A stretch of 64,000 bases of DNA from UBA9732 sp045116915 (GTDB lineage: Bacteria > Spirochaetota > Spirochaetia > Sphaerochaetales > Sphaerochaetaceae): NCBI GenBank assembly GCA_045116915.1, contig JBGUMQ010000035.1:3691-67690 (forward strand), given 5' to 3'. Both the position numbers and the translations under genes were made by a program. The notes under the pieces were generated by a model that did not search any database, was not told the origin of the DNA, and worked only from the letters and a program-made list of their open reading frames with translations. Numbering within the stretch: the stretch's first letter is position 1; each line of letters starts with the position of its first letter. This document shows, piece by piece, positions 17,815 through 25,778 of the stretch.

Positions 17815-17904
17815 TACCGAACGGGAAATTTTCGACTAGAGTTGCTATTACATTCCCGTTCGGTAAAAAAGATGGTGTTTTGTGTTGATTATTCCCGCTC
17901 GGTA
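17815..17904. promoter_or_regulatory. Three-copy operator upstream of hipBA
   Basis: Three copies of TTCCCGYTCGGTA: 17815-17827 (inverted), 17853-17865 and 17892-17904 (direct, 39 bases apart). Each has a CCG-NN-CGG dyad core. The third copy touches the likely -10 (TATTAT, 17903-17908). HipB-type repressors autoregulate through such multi-copy palindromes, so HipB is the obvious candidate ligand. Confidence 0.7.
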
Positions 17905-17919
17905 TTATAAGCTTTCCAC

Positions 17920-18132
17920 ATGAGCAGAATCACCGATACGAAGGAACTTGGCAAGTTGATCAGATCCCGCCGCAAGGAGAGGGGTTTGACACAGTCTGAA
18001 CTTGCGATGTACTGCAACACCGGAATCAGGTTCATATCGGACTTGGAAAACGGGAAGCCCACCATGCAGGTGTCGAAGGTCATCACTGTCCTTTCGATGC
18101 TGGCTTTGGATATCTATGTGGAGGAGCGGTGA
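17920..18132 (+). CDS. hipB: HipB-like antitoxin / HTH repressor
   Basis: 70-residue Xre-family protein: one helix-turn-helix (LGKLIRSRRKERGLTQSELAMYCNTGIRFISDLENGK) followed by a short beta-forming tail (LALDIYVEER), the size and shape of HipB antitoxins. It sits directly upstream of, and overlaps, the hipA kinase gene and lies behind three operator-like palindromes. Likely a dimer that represses the operon and neutralises HipA. The 5' region is less GC-rich than the flanking operons. Confidence 0.85.
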   Translation: MSRITDTKELGKLIRSRRKERGLTQSELAMYCNTGIRFISDLENGKPTMQVSKVITVLSMLALDIYVEER

Positions 18133-19319
18133 TGAGACTCAAGGTTTTCCATGAAGGAATTCATATCGGCAATCTCGATACGACAGCCCGGAAGGGAATA
18201 GAGTTCTCATACACTTCTGATGCTGTTTCTCCCATCTCCATCAGCATGACGGATCTGAACCGCGTTTATTCCGAAAAGGAATGTCTTCCGTTTTTCGAAG
18301 GATTGTTGCCGGAAGGCGAGATACGGAGGCAGATTGCGGAATTCGCACATGTTCCGGCGACGAGTGTGATGAAGCTTCTGGAACGCTACGGTGCGGATAT
18401 CGCCGGTGCTCTCGTCATAGCGGAAGAAGAAACCGATTCCGATGACTCATCAGGATATGAACCCATTTCGACCGGTGAGATAAGCCGCAGGATATCGCAG
18501 AAATCAAGGATTCCCATGATAGTCTCGGGAGAGAGGATCCGTTTGTCCCTTGCCGGAGCGGAGAACAAGATTCCTGTCCTCTACAGGGACGGGGAGTTCC
18601 TGCTTCCGTTCGGGAAGGCCGCCTCCAGCCACATCATCAAGGCAACAGATGAGTTCGTGGAGAATGAGTATATCTGCAACAGGCTTGCTTTCCATTCCGG
18701 ACTCAGTGTTCCGGAAATGGAGATTTCGTTGTTCGAAGGAAAACAAGCCCTGCTGATCAGGAGATTCGACAGGACGATGGACAGTGATGGAAATGTCTGC
18801 AGGCTGCATCAGGAGGACTTCTGCCAGGCCCTGGGTTTCATGTCAGGGAACAAATACGAGGAGAACGGAGGGCCAGGACTCCAGGCATCCATGCAGTTGA
18901 TACGGAACTACAGTGACGACCCCGTAACGGATTCCGTCAGATTCCTTGAAATGGCGGTTTTCAACTACATGATCGGCAACTGTGATGCCCATGCCAAGAA
19001 CTTCTCAATGCTGTATGACAGGGATCTGAAGAGAAAGCATCTTGCACCCTTTTATGATGTCGTGTGCTCTTCAATCTATGAACAGTTTGACAGGTCCCTG
19101 GCTATGAAAGTGGGCAGTCATAGGGATCTAGACCGCATTTCCGTATCCGATTTCGAAGGCATTGCATCCAGAAGACTAGCGGATGAGGCCTTGGACCATC
19201 TTATCTCTGCATTCCCGTCTGCCATAGAGGCTGTCGGAAACGAACTGGACAATCACATGCATCCTCTACTGGAGAAAATCGTATCCGATGCCGAATCAAG
19301 GATTACCAGGCTTTCCTGA
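18132..19319 (+). CDS. hipA: HipA-like serine/threonine kinase toxin
   Basis: 395 residues. The family toxin phosphorylates glutamyl-tRNA synthetase in E. coli and drives persistence. Seen here: N-terminal subdomain ending FFEGLLPEGEIRR, the ATP-loop region SLAGAENK (139-146), catalytic loop NCDAHAKN (D285, N290) and metal-binding YDV (D309), so the kinase looks intact. Start: ATG at 18132 has GAGGAG five bases upstream; a GTG at 18129 is also possible. Either start overlaps the hipB stop. Its in vivo substrate is unknown. Confidence 0.88.
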   Translation: MRLKVFHEGIHIGNLDTTARKGIEFSYTSDAVSPISISMTDLNRVYSEKECLPFFEGLLPEGEIRRQIAEFAHVPATSVMKLLERYGADIAGALVIAEEETDSDDSSGYEPISTGEISRRISQKSRIPMIVSGERIRLSLAGAENKIPVLYRDGEFLLPFGKAASSHIIKATDEFVENEYICNRLAFHSGLSVPEMEISLFEGKQALLIRRFDRTMDSDGNVCRLHQEDFCQALGFMSGNKYEENGGPGLQASMQLIRNYSDDPVTDSVRFLEMAVFNYMIGNCDAHAKNFSMLYDRDLKRKHLAPFYDVVCSSIYEQFDRSLAMKVGSHRDLDRISVSDFEGIASRRLADEALDHLISAFPSAIEAVGNELDNHMHPLLEKIVSDAESRITRLS

Positions 19320-19344
19320 GCTTTGAGACATAAACTTTTTTTCT

Positions 19345-19403
19345 ATTTCTGAAGAAAAGTTTGGATTTTCCAAACTTTGTCTCGATTTCTGAATAATAGT
19401 TTG
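19345..19403. repeat. Hairpin and 19-base direct repeat between hipA and the Fic gene
   Basis: ATTTCTGAAnAAnAGTTTG occurs at 19345-19363 and 19385-19403 (two mismatches). Within it AAGTTTGG-ATTTT-CCAAACTT (19357-19377) is a perfect 8-bp stem that can terminate both convergent genes. Confidence 0.6.
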
Positions 19404-19447
19404 TCTGCCTGAGACTCAAGAGTCAGAAGAGAAGGGAAGGTTGCTAC

Positions 19448-20359
19448 TTAGACCGGGATGTCGAACTTCCTCAGCATTGTTGCAAATGTATCCTGACCGT
19501 CGAGGCATGTGTCCCTGAGCCAGTTCTTCTCGTTCCGCCATTCGGAGAGGCCTTTGTAGTAGAAAGACTTCTTGCCGTCCTCGATGAGGAAGGGGATTAT
19601 GTTGTGTCTGAGGCATTCTTTCAATACAATCAGCCGTCCGACCCTGCCGTTTCCATCCTGAAACGGGTGGATCAGTTCGAATTCCGCGTGGAAGGCGATG
19701 ATGTCGTCCACAGTGATGTTTTCCTTTGAATTGTAATCGGAAAGCAACTCTTCCATGTGGGCATGGACCTCCGACGGCTTGGATGTCTCCCTGCCACCGA
19801 CAACGTTCGGACGTTTCTTATAGTCACCGACAGCGAACCAGGGAAGAGTGGAATCCTTTGTATCGTGCTTCAGGATGAAATGGATTTCCTTGATGATTTT
19901 CTCTGTCAGCTCATCTTCTGCAACATCTATCACATAATCGATTGCACGGAAATGATGTACGGTCTCCATGATGTCATCAACGGGAATACCTTCGCCGGAA
20001 CCGATGGTTCTGGTTTCGAATATCATCCGTGTCTGATCCTCTGTGAGCATGCTTCCCTCTATATGATTCGAGTTGTATGTCATACGGATCTGCAGTTCAT
20101 GATACAGACCGCCTGAGATTCCGTGGTTCTTCTCGTCTCTGAGTTGCTGCAGGATTATGTTTCCGGATACTTTCCGAACAAGCCTGTCCGGGGATTCTCC
20201 GAGATAGTCAGCTATCTTCTGGATGGTTGCAGAAGAAAGGTGTTCTCCTTTTGCGATCTTTGCGACAGTACGACTAGATAATCCCAATCCTGTTACGAGT
20301 TCGGTTTTTCCCATTCCTCTGTCCATCAGTACTTTTTCAAGGCCTTCATATGAAATCAT
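19448..20359 (-). CDS. Fic family protein with N-terminal HTH
   Basis: 303 residues. N-terminal Xre-type HTH (about 5-60: GMGKTELVTGLGLSSRTVAKIAKGEH), then a Fic domain with an intact core HPFQDGNGRVGR (231-242), which in the family transfers AMP to target hydroxyls. An S-x3-E-G inhibitory helix is present in the same chain (S97...E101-G102), so this is a self-inhibited class II Fic protein. The third in-frame ATG is chosen because CGGAG sits 7 bases upstream. The gene converges on hipA and lies behind an inverted repeat that the HTH could bind. Could be a toxin or a housekeeping AMPylase. Confidence 0.88.
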   Translation of the reverse strand: MISYEGLEKVLMDRGMGKTELVTGLGLSSRTVAKIAKGEHLSSATIQKIADYLGESPDRLVRKVSGNIILQQLRDEKNHGISGGLYHELQIRMTYNSNHIEGSMLTEDQTRMIFETRTIGSGEGIPVDDIMETVHHFRAIDYVIDVAEDELTEKIIKEIHFILKHDTKDSTLPWFAVGDYKKRPNVVGGRETSKPSEVHAHMEELLSDYNSKENITVDDIIAFHAEFELIHPFQDGNGRVGRLIVLKECLRHNIIPFLIEDGKKSFYYKGLSEWRNEKNWLRDTCLDGQDTFATMLRKFDIPV

Positions 20360-20378
20360 CCGCATGCTCCGAAACATT

Positions 20379-20422
20379 TATCTTTACTTTATGATAACAA
20401 TGACGGTAAAAAAGTAAAGATA
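20379..20422 (-). promoter_or_regulatory. Inverted-repeat operator and promoter of the Fic gene
   Basis: TATCTTTACTTT (20379-20390) and AAAGTAAAGATA (20411-20422) are perfect 12-base inverted copies 20 bases apart. On the minus strand they bracket a promoter of the form TTTACT-N16-TATCAT, so a bound dimer would block it. Autorepression by the Fic protein's own HTH is inferred. Confidence 0.6.
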
Positions 20423-20437
20423 TAAGGTGCAAAAAAA

Positions 20438-20462
20438 CCGCACCTGATACCACCAGGTGCGG
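20438..20462. terminator. Strong hairpin terminator upstream of the Fic gene
   Basis: CCGCACCTG (20438-20446) pairs perfectly with CAGGTGCGG (20454-20462). On the minus strand it is followed by TTTTTTT, on the plus strand by TCTTTCATTTT. It shields the Fic promoter from upstream transcription. Confidence 0.8.
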
Positions 20463-20679
20463 TCTTTCATTTTATAATGAAAACCAATCTTGAGGCATCA
20501 ACCGTATATCGGTCAAGCTCACTCATATGATACATCAAACACGGGTTTTGTCAAATGTTGAAAGACTTCCGGGATGGGAATTTCCTTGTGGCAGAAATCG
20601 GGGCGGACAGATAGAGATATATTGTTTTGATATTATACAAATATTGAACAACTATTATTACGCAATTTGTTCGATATAA

Positions 20680-20958
20680 TACAGCTATTATTACGATATT
20701 ATTCAGGACAAGCGCACCGGTTGTATCTTTGACTCTGTTCTCAATGGCAAATCCTCAACGCGCATACTAATATACGCCAATCCTGATGTCGAGTCATTTT
20801 ACTATATTGATTTGCAATCAGTGGTTGATGAATCCTATCTAAGAAACCTTCAAGAAAAGAATCAACAGAGCGTGTCCATTCGAATACCTTTTGATAAGAG
20901 AGCCAGTAATACAAATTTCGATTCTTTTACCACTTTGCTAAACAGTTACTATCATTAA
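20680..20958 (+). pseudogene. Start-less ORF remnant, possibly the C-terminus of a DUF4365-like protein
   Basis: 92 sense codons are open between in-frame stops at 20677 and 20956 with no ATG, GTG or TTG giving a credible start. The encoded text looks like real protein (RILIYANPDVESFYYIDLQ, later SVSIRIPFDK), and the pattern 'hydrophobic-DP-aromatic-Y-x-DLQ ... T/S-I-R-I-P' recalls the end of DUF4365 domains found in accessory and defence genes. Much more AT-rich than the flanks. Best read as the 3' end of a deleted gene. The rest of 20463-21104 (no other gene seen) contains a repeated CTATTATTACG at 20652 and 20685 and AT-rich promoter-like sequence. Confidence 0.45.
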
Positions 20959-21104
20959 TCTCATGGTTATTGTTTCGGAAAGCGGTTTTATCCAGATGTT
21001 GCCGCATCAGAATTCAAATACCATGCGCTACAGTCCATATTACAGACTGTTGTTTTACAGAGAATGAACGAAGAGCCCTTGTGCATCGGGCTATGGGGCA
21101 GGGG

Positions 21105-22877
21105 TCAGTCGATTTCGGGCATGCCGATGTAGCTGAGTTTGGTCTGGTATTCGCGCTCGTAGATGCCGCGCCAGATGTCGCTGTTGCGCTGCATGAGGTT
21201 TTCTATCCGGTCGCGGTAGCCTAGGCTGTGGTCGGGATAGATGGGCTCGGGGATGTGGATGGTGTACTCCTGGATGGGGAAGCCGGTCTCGTCGAGCTGC
21301 TCGGAGTCCTTCATGGTGATGAAGCAGGGGAGGACGGGGACATCGGCCTTGCAGGCGAACACGTAGGCGCCGCGCTTGAGGGGCTTGGGCTTGCGGTAGT
21401 TCCACCACATGCTCTGCTCGGGGTATACCAGGACGAAGTTGCCTTCCCTGAGGAGCGTCGTGGTGGCGTCGAAGAACTTCTTCATGGTCTCGAGGTTGGA
21501 TGAGAGGGGCAGCGTGTTGCAGTGTCTCATCAGAAAGCCGTAGAAGCCGGGGAAGTTGGTGTAGTTGCCTTCCCTGATGACGCGGTAGAAGGTCCTCTTG
21601 GGCTGGTCGGCGGCCTCGTATGCCAGCTGGATGGCGAAGCTGTCGAATGCATTGAAATGGTTGCAGGTGATCAGGGCGCCGCTGTTCAGGTTCCTGAAGT
21701 TCTCTATGCCGCGGATCTCCTTGATGATGAGTTTCCTGTCCCTGATGAGGTTGTCGACCAGCTTGTGGGCGAGCTTGAAGGCGACTTTCGTCTTTGCCTT
21801 CTCCCTGATGCCCCTGTTGAGGTAGTCGATGTCATCCGGCATGAGCACGGGTGCGGGCGGGTCGTCCTCGACATCCTCGTCGAAACGGCCTGCGCGCTCG
21901 TACTCCTTGATCTTCTGCAGGATGGCGATCCTGTCGGCGGAGTGGCGCCTGTTCATTATGCTGACATAGTTGTCTTCCTTGTTGGTCTCCCTGACGGCAA
22001 GGTTCAGCAGGTTGGCGTAGCCTTCCTTGTCCCTGGCCTTCTGCTCGTCGGTATAGCTGTGGAGGTCATCCAGGATGTCGTCGTAGACCCATGTCATCTT
22101 GGCGTAGGAATAGAAGATGTCGGCATGGGGGCAGGTCTCGTAGTGCCAGGGCTTGTTGAACATGATGTAGTGAAGGACCTTGGCTTCCTCTATGGGATAG
22201 GGGATGTCACCGAAGATCTCGGTGTTCCATCTCTGGTCCAAAAAGAGCACATGGTCCTTGCAGAGCAGGTTGAGGTAGTCCTCGTCCTGCGTGACGACGC
22301 AGTCGTAGACCTGCAGGGTCTGGATGAACCTGTCCAGGACGTTGCGCTTGCGGAATTCGTCGCAGTTCAGTAGCAACACTCCGGCGTTGAAGTAGAGGTT
22401 GCGGTCGAGGCCCAGGCACTTCTCCACGTATGTGCCGTACTCGTCCACCTGGACCATGGCCTGCTCGTGGCAGGCGCCCAGGATGAAGCCCGTGACATCG
22501 GTGTTGAAGAGCTCTGCCACATCGCCGCGGACGATGGTGTCGCTGTCGATGTAGATGGCCTTGTCGTATTCCGGATGCATGTCGGCTATGAAGAGCCTGA
22601 AGTATGTGGTCTTGGAATAGTAGTCCCTGAGCGGGAACTTGTGCGCGATGGTCTCCAGATAGGGCGTGACGTTCTGGAACTCGATCTCGAATCCCGGACG
22701 CTCCAGCATTGTCCTGACCTGGGTCTTGCTCTCGTCGGTCACGTCGGTGTGGAGGAAATAGATCCTGTATGTGCAGTCGCTCTTGGCGTTCTCCCTGAGT
22801 GAATAGAGCGATACTATTCCGTATTTGAGGAAACGCTCGTCGAGGGCATAGAATATCGGGATTATCTGGCGGGTCAT
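21105..22877 (-). CDS. GT8 glycosyltransferase fused to PlsC-type acyltransferase
   Basis: 590 residues with two enzyme domains. Residues ~1-270 are a family 8 (retaining, GT-A fold) glycosyltransferase with the metal/nucleotide motif D111-S-D and NAGVLLLN. Residues ~365-585 are a PlsC/LPLAT acyltransferase with N-H407-FNAF-D412 (HX4D) and a YPEQSMW block in the place of the usual PEG-T motif. No signal peptide; no strong membrane segment. A single chain that glycosylates and acylates suggests an acylated glycolipid or surface glycan. Last gene of the operon; its ATG overlaps the upstream stop (ATGA). Confidence 0.85.
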   Translation of the reverse strand: MTRQIIPIFYALDERFLKYGIVSLYSLRENAKSDCTYRIYFLHTDVTDESKTQVRTMLERPGFEIEFQNVTPYLETIAHKFPLRDYYSKTTYFRLFIADMHPEYDKAIYIDSDTIVRGDVAELFNTDVTGFILGACHEQAMVQVDEYGTYVEKCLGLDRNLYFNAGVLLLNCDEFRKRNVLDRFIQTLQVYDCVVTQDEDYLNLLCKDHVLFLDQRWNTEIFGDIPYPIEEAKVLHYIMFNKPWHYETCPHADIFYSYAKMTWVYDDILDDLHSYTDEQKARDKEGYANLLNLAVRETNKEDNYVSIMNRRHSADRIAILQKIKEYERAGRFDEDVEDDPPAPVLMPDDIDYLNRGIREKAKTKVAFKLAHKLVDNLIRDRKLIIKEIRGIENFRNLNSGALITCNHFNAFDSFAIQLAYEAADQPKRTFYRVIREGNYTNFPGFYGFLMRHCNTLPLSSNLETMKKFFDATTTLLREGNFVLVYPEQSMWWNYRKPKPLKRGAYVFACKADVPVLPCFITMKDSEQLDETGFPIQEYTIHIPEPIYPDHSLGYRDRIENLMQRNSDIWRGIYEREYQTKLSYIGMPEID

Positions 22878-23710
22878 GTGCTGGACTCCTTCAGGAATTT
22901 GTCTTTGAGCTCAAGGTACTCGTCCAGTATGTCGTCGAACTGGTGGTAGCCGAATACCTTGTGCACCCTGTCCACGTGCCACTGCTTGATGTTGTCGGTA
23001 TGCGGATAGGGAAGGTAGAACAGGCGCTTGGAGAAATGGCGCACGACCGTGTGCGGATGCAGGAACTTCTGGTCGTTGAACCTCTGGGGAAGCATCTTCT
23101 TCCTTGTGGTGGACCTGATGAGGGCGCTCTGGTCGGCGAAGGTCAGCTTCTTGCGCTTTATCCACGCGCGGGCCTTGTCGAACAGTCCTGTCCTGCGGCA
23201 TTCCTTCATGTTGAAGAGTATCACGCCTGCATTGATGTAGTTGGGATTGAGTATGTACTTGCCGTAATGGTCACGGGCGGCCGCATACTCGTAGCCTTCG
23301 ATGTCGATGTCGTAGAGAAGGTGGACATCGCGCTGGAAGAGAAGGTCGATGTCCAGATACAGCAGCTTGTCGGGCATTCCGTCGACGAGGTCGGCGAACA
23401 GCCTGATGAGCGTGTAGGGAGAGCAGTACGCACCTTCGTTCGGGCAGCCGGAGAAATGCTCCATGTAGAGGTCGGTCACATCAACGAGCCTGACGCTGTT
23501 CTCCGGGTTGTATGCCTTCACCGTCTTCTCGAGGAACGATGCCTGCTCCTGTGTGATGGGCAGGTAGTTGTCCTTGAGGTGCGACACGTCCATTGTGAAC
23601 AGATGGAAGAGGAAAGGCTCCTTCGAAGCCGTTCTCTTGACAAGTGAGAGCGCTGTGGTGAGCATTCCGTCGAATACCCCTATGTTTCCGCAGAACAGGA
23701 TGTCAACCAT
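22874..23710 (-). CDS. GT8-family glycosyltransferase
   Basis: 278 residues, glycosyltransferase family 8 (LgtC/glycogenin-like): VDILFCGNIG start, LYLDIDLLF with D120-I-D122, NPNYINAGVILFNMKEC. Acts on a nucleotide sugar in the cytoplasm; acceptor unknown. Middle gene of the operon, overlapping both neighbours (8 bases with the acyltransferase gene upstream, 4 with the fusion gene downstream). Confidence 0.85.
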   Translation of the reverse strand: MVDILFCGNIGVFDGMLTTALSLVKRTASKEPFLFHLFTMDVSHLKDNYLPITQEQASFLEKTVKAYNPENSVRLVDVTDLYMEHFSGCPNEGAYCSPYTLIRLFADLVDGMPDKLLYLDIDLLFQRDVHLLYDIDIEGYEYAAARDHYGKYILNPNYINAGVILFNMKECRRTGLFDKARAWIKRKKLTFADQSALIRSTTRKKMLPQRFNDQKFLHPHTVVRHFSKRLFYLPYPHTDNIKQWHVDRVHKVFGYHQFDDILDEYLELKDKFLKESST

Positions 23711-24512
23711 CTTCTTCCTCTTTCTCTTCTTCTTTCGATTCTTCTTTCCTGATGTACTTTATCATCTCCACATTCGAATGGCATGAAGATTGTACCATAT
23801 GTTCATACACTGTGTCTCGCAGTTGTTTCTTCTGCTCCCTGGGACTGAGCTCCGGGTCGGGGAAGAAGGGGCCTTCGATGTAGGTGACCATGCGGGGCTT
23901 TTTGCCGAAGCGGCGCTTCTGGTATGTGTTGGTGAAGCAGAACACGGGTGCGTTCAGCTGCACGGGATAGGCGAACGATGTATCGACGAAGGGCCTGATT
24001 CCCGTGTACCAGGGCCAGATGTGGGCCTCGGGATAGATCACGACGGGATGGCCTTCCTGTATCTTCTTCGCGATGATGTTCTTGAAGTTCTTGAAGGCCG
24101 GGATGGTGTCGGGCAGGGGGAGGGCCCCCAGGGCAGGGATGAGTCTGCCGAAGAACGGGACCATGAGGTTGTTCGGATGGACGACGACATAGTTGGTCCG
24201 GGGGTAGGTCAGGCAGGCCTGGAGGAAGGCATCGCCCACAGGCTGGGTGTGGTTGCCGTAGAGGAAGATGCCCTGTTTCCTGTAGGGTCTTAGTTTCCCG
24301 CGCCCCACGGTCCTGCGGTGGAAGGCGATCTGCGAATGGAGCCAGGCGATTGGGATGATCATTATGCGGTATACGAAAAAGCGCCTGAGTTTTTTCAGGA
24401 AGGTGCTGTCGTCATAGTCGTAGTTGCCGTCTATGACCGGAGGGGTGGTTGTGAATGTGGAGAACTCATCCTTGAGCTCATCTGTATAATATATTACGCG
24501 CTGCTCGGCCAT
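23703..24512 (-). CDS. PlsC-like 1-acylglycerol-3-phosphate acyltransferase homologue
   Basis: 269 residues. LPLAT acyltransferase fold with YGNHTQPVGDAF: the catalytic His88 and Asp94 are five residues apart instead of the usual four. Further downstream come a VIYPEAHIWPW block and a hydrophobic N-terminal segment (VYRIMIIPIAWL). A Lys/Glu-rich tail ends the protein. First gene of the three-gene operon with GT8 and GT8-PlsC, so it probably acylates the same glycolipid rather than bulk phospholipid. The acyl donor and acceptor are not deducible. Confidence 0.8.
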   Translation of the reverse strand: MAEQRVIYYTDELKDEFSTFTTTPPVIDGNYDYDDSTFLKKLRRFFVYRIMIIPIAWLHSQIAFHRRTVGRGKLRPYRKQGIFLYGNHTQPVGDAFLQACLTYPRTNYVVVHPNNLMVPFFGRLIPALGALPLPDTIPAFKNFKNIIAKKIQEGHPVVIYPEAHIWPWYTGIRPFVDTSFAYPVQLNAPVFCFTNTYQKRRFGKKPRMVTYIEGPFFPDPELSPREQKKQLRDTVYEHMVQSSCHSNVEMIKYIRKEESKEEEKEEEDG

Positions 24513-24636
24513 TCCGGTGAATTAATAGCATATTTTCGTTTCAGTGAACAGTATGGGCTTTGGCGGGGGCTTGGGGATGTGCAGGAAGGGCGACAAGGGC
24601 GACAAAAGCGCAGAAGAATAGGGTGGGAAAACAAAA

Positions 24637-24659
24637 AACCGCTGGAGCGACCAGCGGTT
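24637..24659 (-). terminator. Terminator of the AURKAIP1/COX24-like gene
   Basis: AACCGCTGG-AGCGA-CCAGCGGTT is a perfect 9-bp stem. Read on the minus strand it is followed by TTTTGTTTT. It lies just past the small gene's stop. Confidence 0.85.
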
Positions 24660-24680
24660 CCAAGATTGCCCGAAGAAGGA

Positions 24681-24770
24681 TTACTTCTTCTTGTGTCTCA
24701 TCATTCTGAGCTTTTTCTTTCTCTTATGTGTAGCAATCTTATGCTTCTTTCTTTTTCTTCCACAAGGCAC
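24681..24770 (-). CDS. Tiny basic AURKAIP1/COX24-family ribosome-associated protein
   Basis: 29 residues, about half Lys/Arg, with the family core HKIATHKRKKKLRMMRHKKK. The mitochondrial counterpart AURKAIP1 is ribosomal protein mS38; short bacterial members occur in spirochaetes and Bacteroidota. The start is GTG with AAGGAG seven bases upstream. The gene has its own promoter (24826-24855) and a textbook terminator, and sits divergently next to the rpsF ribosomal operon. Length and composition fit a complete gene. Confidence 0.8.
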   Translation of the reverse strand: MPCGRKRKKHKIATHKRKKKLRMMRHKKK

Positions 24771-24825
24771 TGCAGAACTCCTTATTGTCCCTCGAAAGCA
24801 AGGGAGATTTGTAATTACGGCGTCC

Positions 24826-24855
24826 ATTATCATTCGTTTGAACGCAGAAGGTCAA
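24826..24855 (-). promoter_or_regulatory. Promoter of the AURKAIP1/COX24-like gene
   Basis: On the minus strand TTGACC (24855-24850) and GATAAT (24831-24826) are 18 bases apart. The leader carries a small hairpin (TCCCT...AGGGA, about 24789-24806) before the ribosome-binding site. Confidence 0.65.
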
Positions 24856-24921
24856 TAGCTGTGGAAGGGTTTTTCGAAAATAATGGGTTCGGATGAAAGT
24901 AAAGGCTGTCTCTCAATTGAC

Positions 24922-24950
24922 TTGATTGCCGCTTGGTGATAACTTATTAG
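24922..24950 (+). promoter_or_regulatory. Promoter of the rpsF-ssb-rpsR operon
   Basis: TTGATT (24922-24927) and TATTAG (24945-24950), 17 bases apart; an overlapping TTGACT-N17-TAACTT is an alternative. The leader contains TCCATC-GTT-GATGGA (24961-24975) followed by a CCG-containing strand, which could be an S6:S18 autoregulatory site. Confidence 0.6.
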
Positions 24951-25002
24951 AGCCTCTTTATCCATCGTTGATGGATCTATACAAGTCCGCAAGGAGGAAC
25001 CC

Positions 25003-25278
25003 ATGAGAAATTATGAGTTCACTGTCATCTTCGACGCAAACGAAGAGAAGACAGCAAAGGGCATGGAATTCGTGTCCAAAGCATTAGCCGGTGCCGGCGC
25101 AACAATCGCCAAGCAGGAAGACATGGGCGTAAGGAATCTCGCCTACATGATCAAGAAACAGGACAAAGGCCATTATTACTACTTTGAGATCGAGGCCGAT
25201 CCTCAGAGCATTAATGCCGTCGCAGCAGAGCTGCTGCTGCAGGGAGAAATCCTCAAGCACCTGTTCGTAGCCAAGTAA
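25003..25278 (+). CDS. rpsF: 30S ribosomal protein S6
   Basis: 91 residues. Binds S18 on the small-subunit platform. Begins MRNYEFTVIFDANEE and has the conserved RNLAYMIKKQDKGHYYYFEIEAD stretch. Strong ribosome-binding site (AAGGAGG). First gene of the classical rpsF-ssb-rpsR group. Confidence 0.97.
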   Translation: MRNYEFTVIFDANEEKTAKGMEFVSKALAGAGATIAKQEDMGVRNLAYMIKKQDKGHYYYFEIEADPQSINAVAAELLLQGEILKHLFVAK

Positions 25279-25308
25279 GACCACACGCAAACAGAAGGGG
25301 AGTGAACA

Positions 25309-25758
25309 ATGGCAGTAGACATCAATGTCGTAGTGTTGGTAGGTCGTCTCACAAGGGACTGTGAGCTGAAATCGACTCCGCAGGGGACTTCGGTATGCCG
25401 CTTCTCCATCGCCGTCAACAGAAGGAAGAGGACTGGTGACAGGTGGGAGGACGAGGTGAGCTACTTCGATGTCGTTCTCTGGGGAAGGTCGGCGGAGACT
25501 CTCACACCGTATCTCCAGAAAGGACGCCAGGTCTCCGTCGAGGGAGAGCTGAGGCAGAACCGCTGGGAACAGGACGGCAAGACCAATTCCAAGGTTGAGG
25601 TCGTGGCCAACAACGTCCAGCTTCTGGGTGGTGGAAATCAGGGTGCCCCGACTCCGGGTCCGGGCTCACGTCCTGATTCCAGGGTTGATCAGAGCGCACC
25701 GAATCCCGGTCCCACAGGTCCGGAGGCATTCGATGACGGCGACGACATCCCGTTTTGA
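25309..25758 (+). CDS. ssb: Single-stranded DNA-binding protein
   Basis: 149 residues: N-terminal OB fold (INVVVLVGRLTRDCELKSTPQGTSVCRFSIAVNR...YFDVVLWG...GRQVSVEGELRQNRWEQDGK), a Gly/Pro-rich flexible linker, and the acidic tip DGDDIPF that docks partner proteins such as PriA and RecQ. Lies between rpsF and rpsR as in most bacteria. Confidence 0.97.
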   Translation: MAVDINVVVLVGRLTRDCELKSTPQGTSVCRFSIAVNRRKRTGDRWEDEVSYFDVVLWGRSAETLTPYLQKGRQVSVEGELRQNRWEQDGKTNSKVEVVANNVQLLGGGNQGAPTPGPGSRPDSRVDQSAPNPGPTGPEAFDDGDDIPF

Positions 25759-25778
25759 TTGATTTAGGAGATTTGATT

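Noticed and set aside
20641..20700. Repeated CTATTATTACG motifs as a CRISPR or iteron array
   Set aside because: Only two copies 33 bases apart in an AT-rich stretch; no array structure or replication gene nearby.
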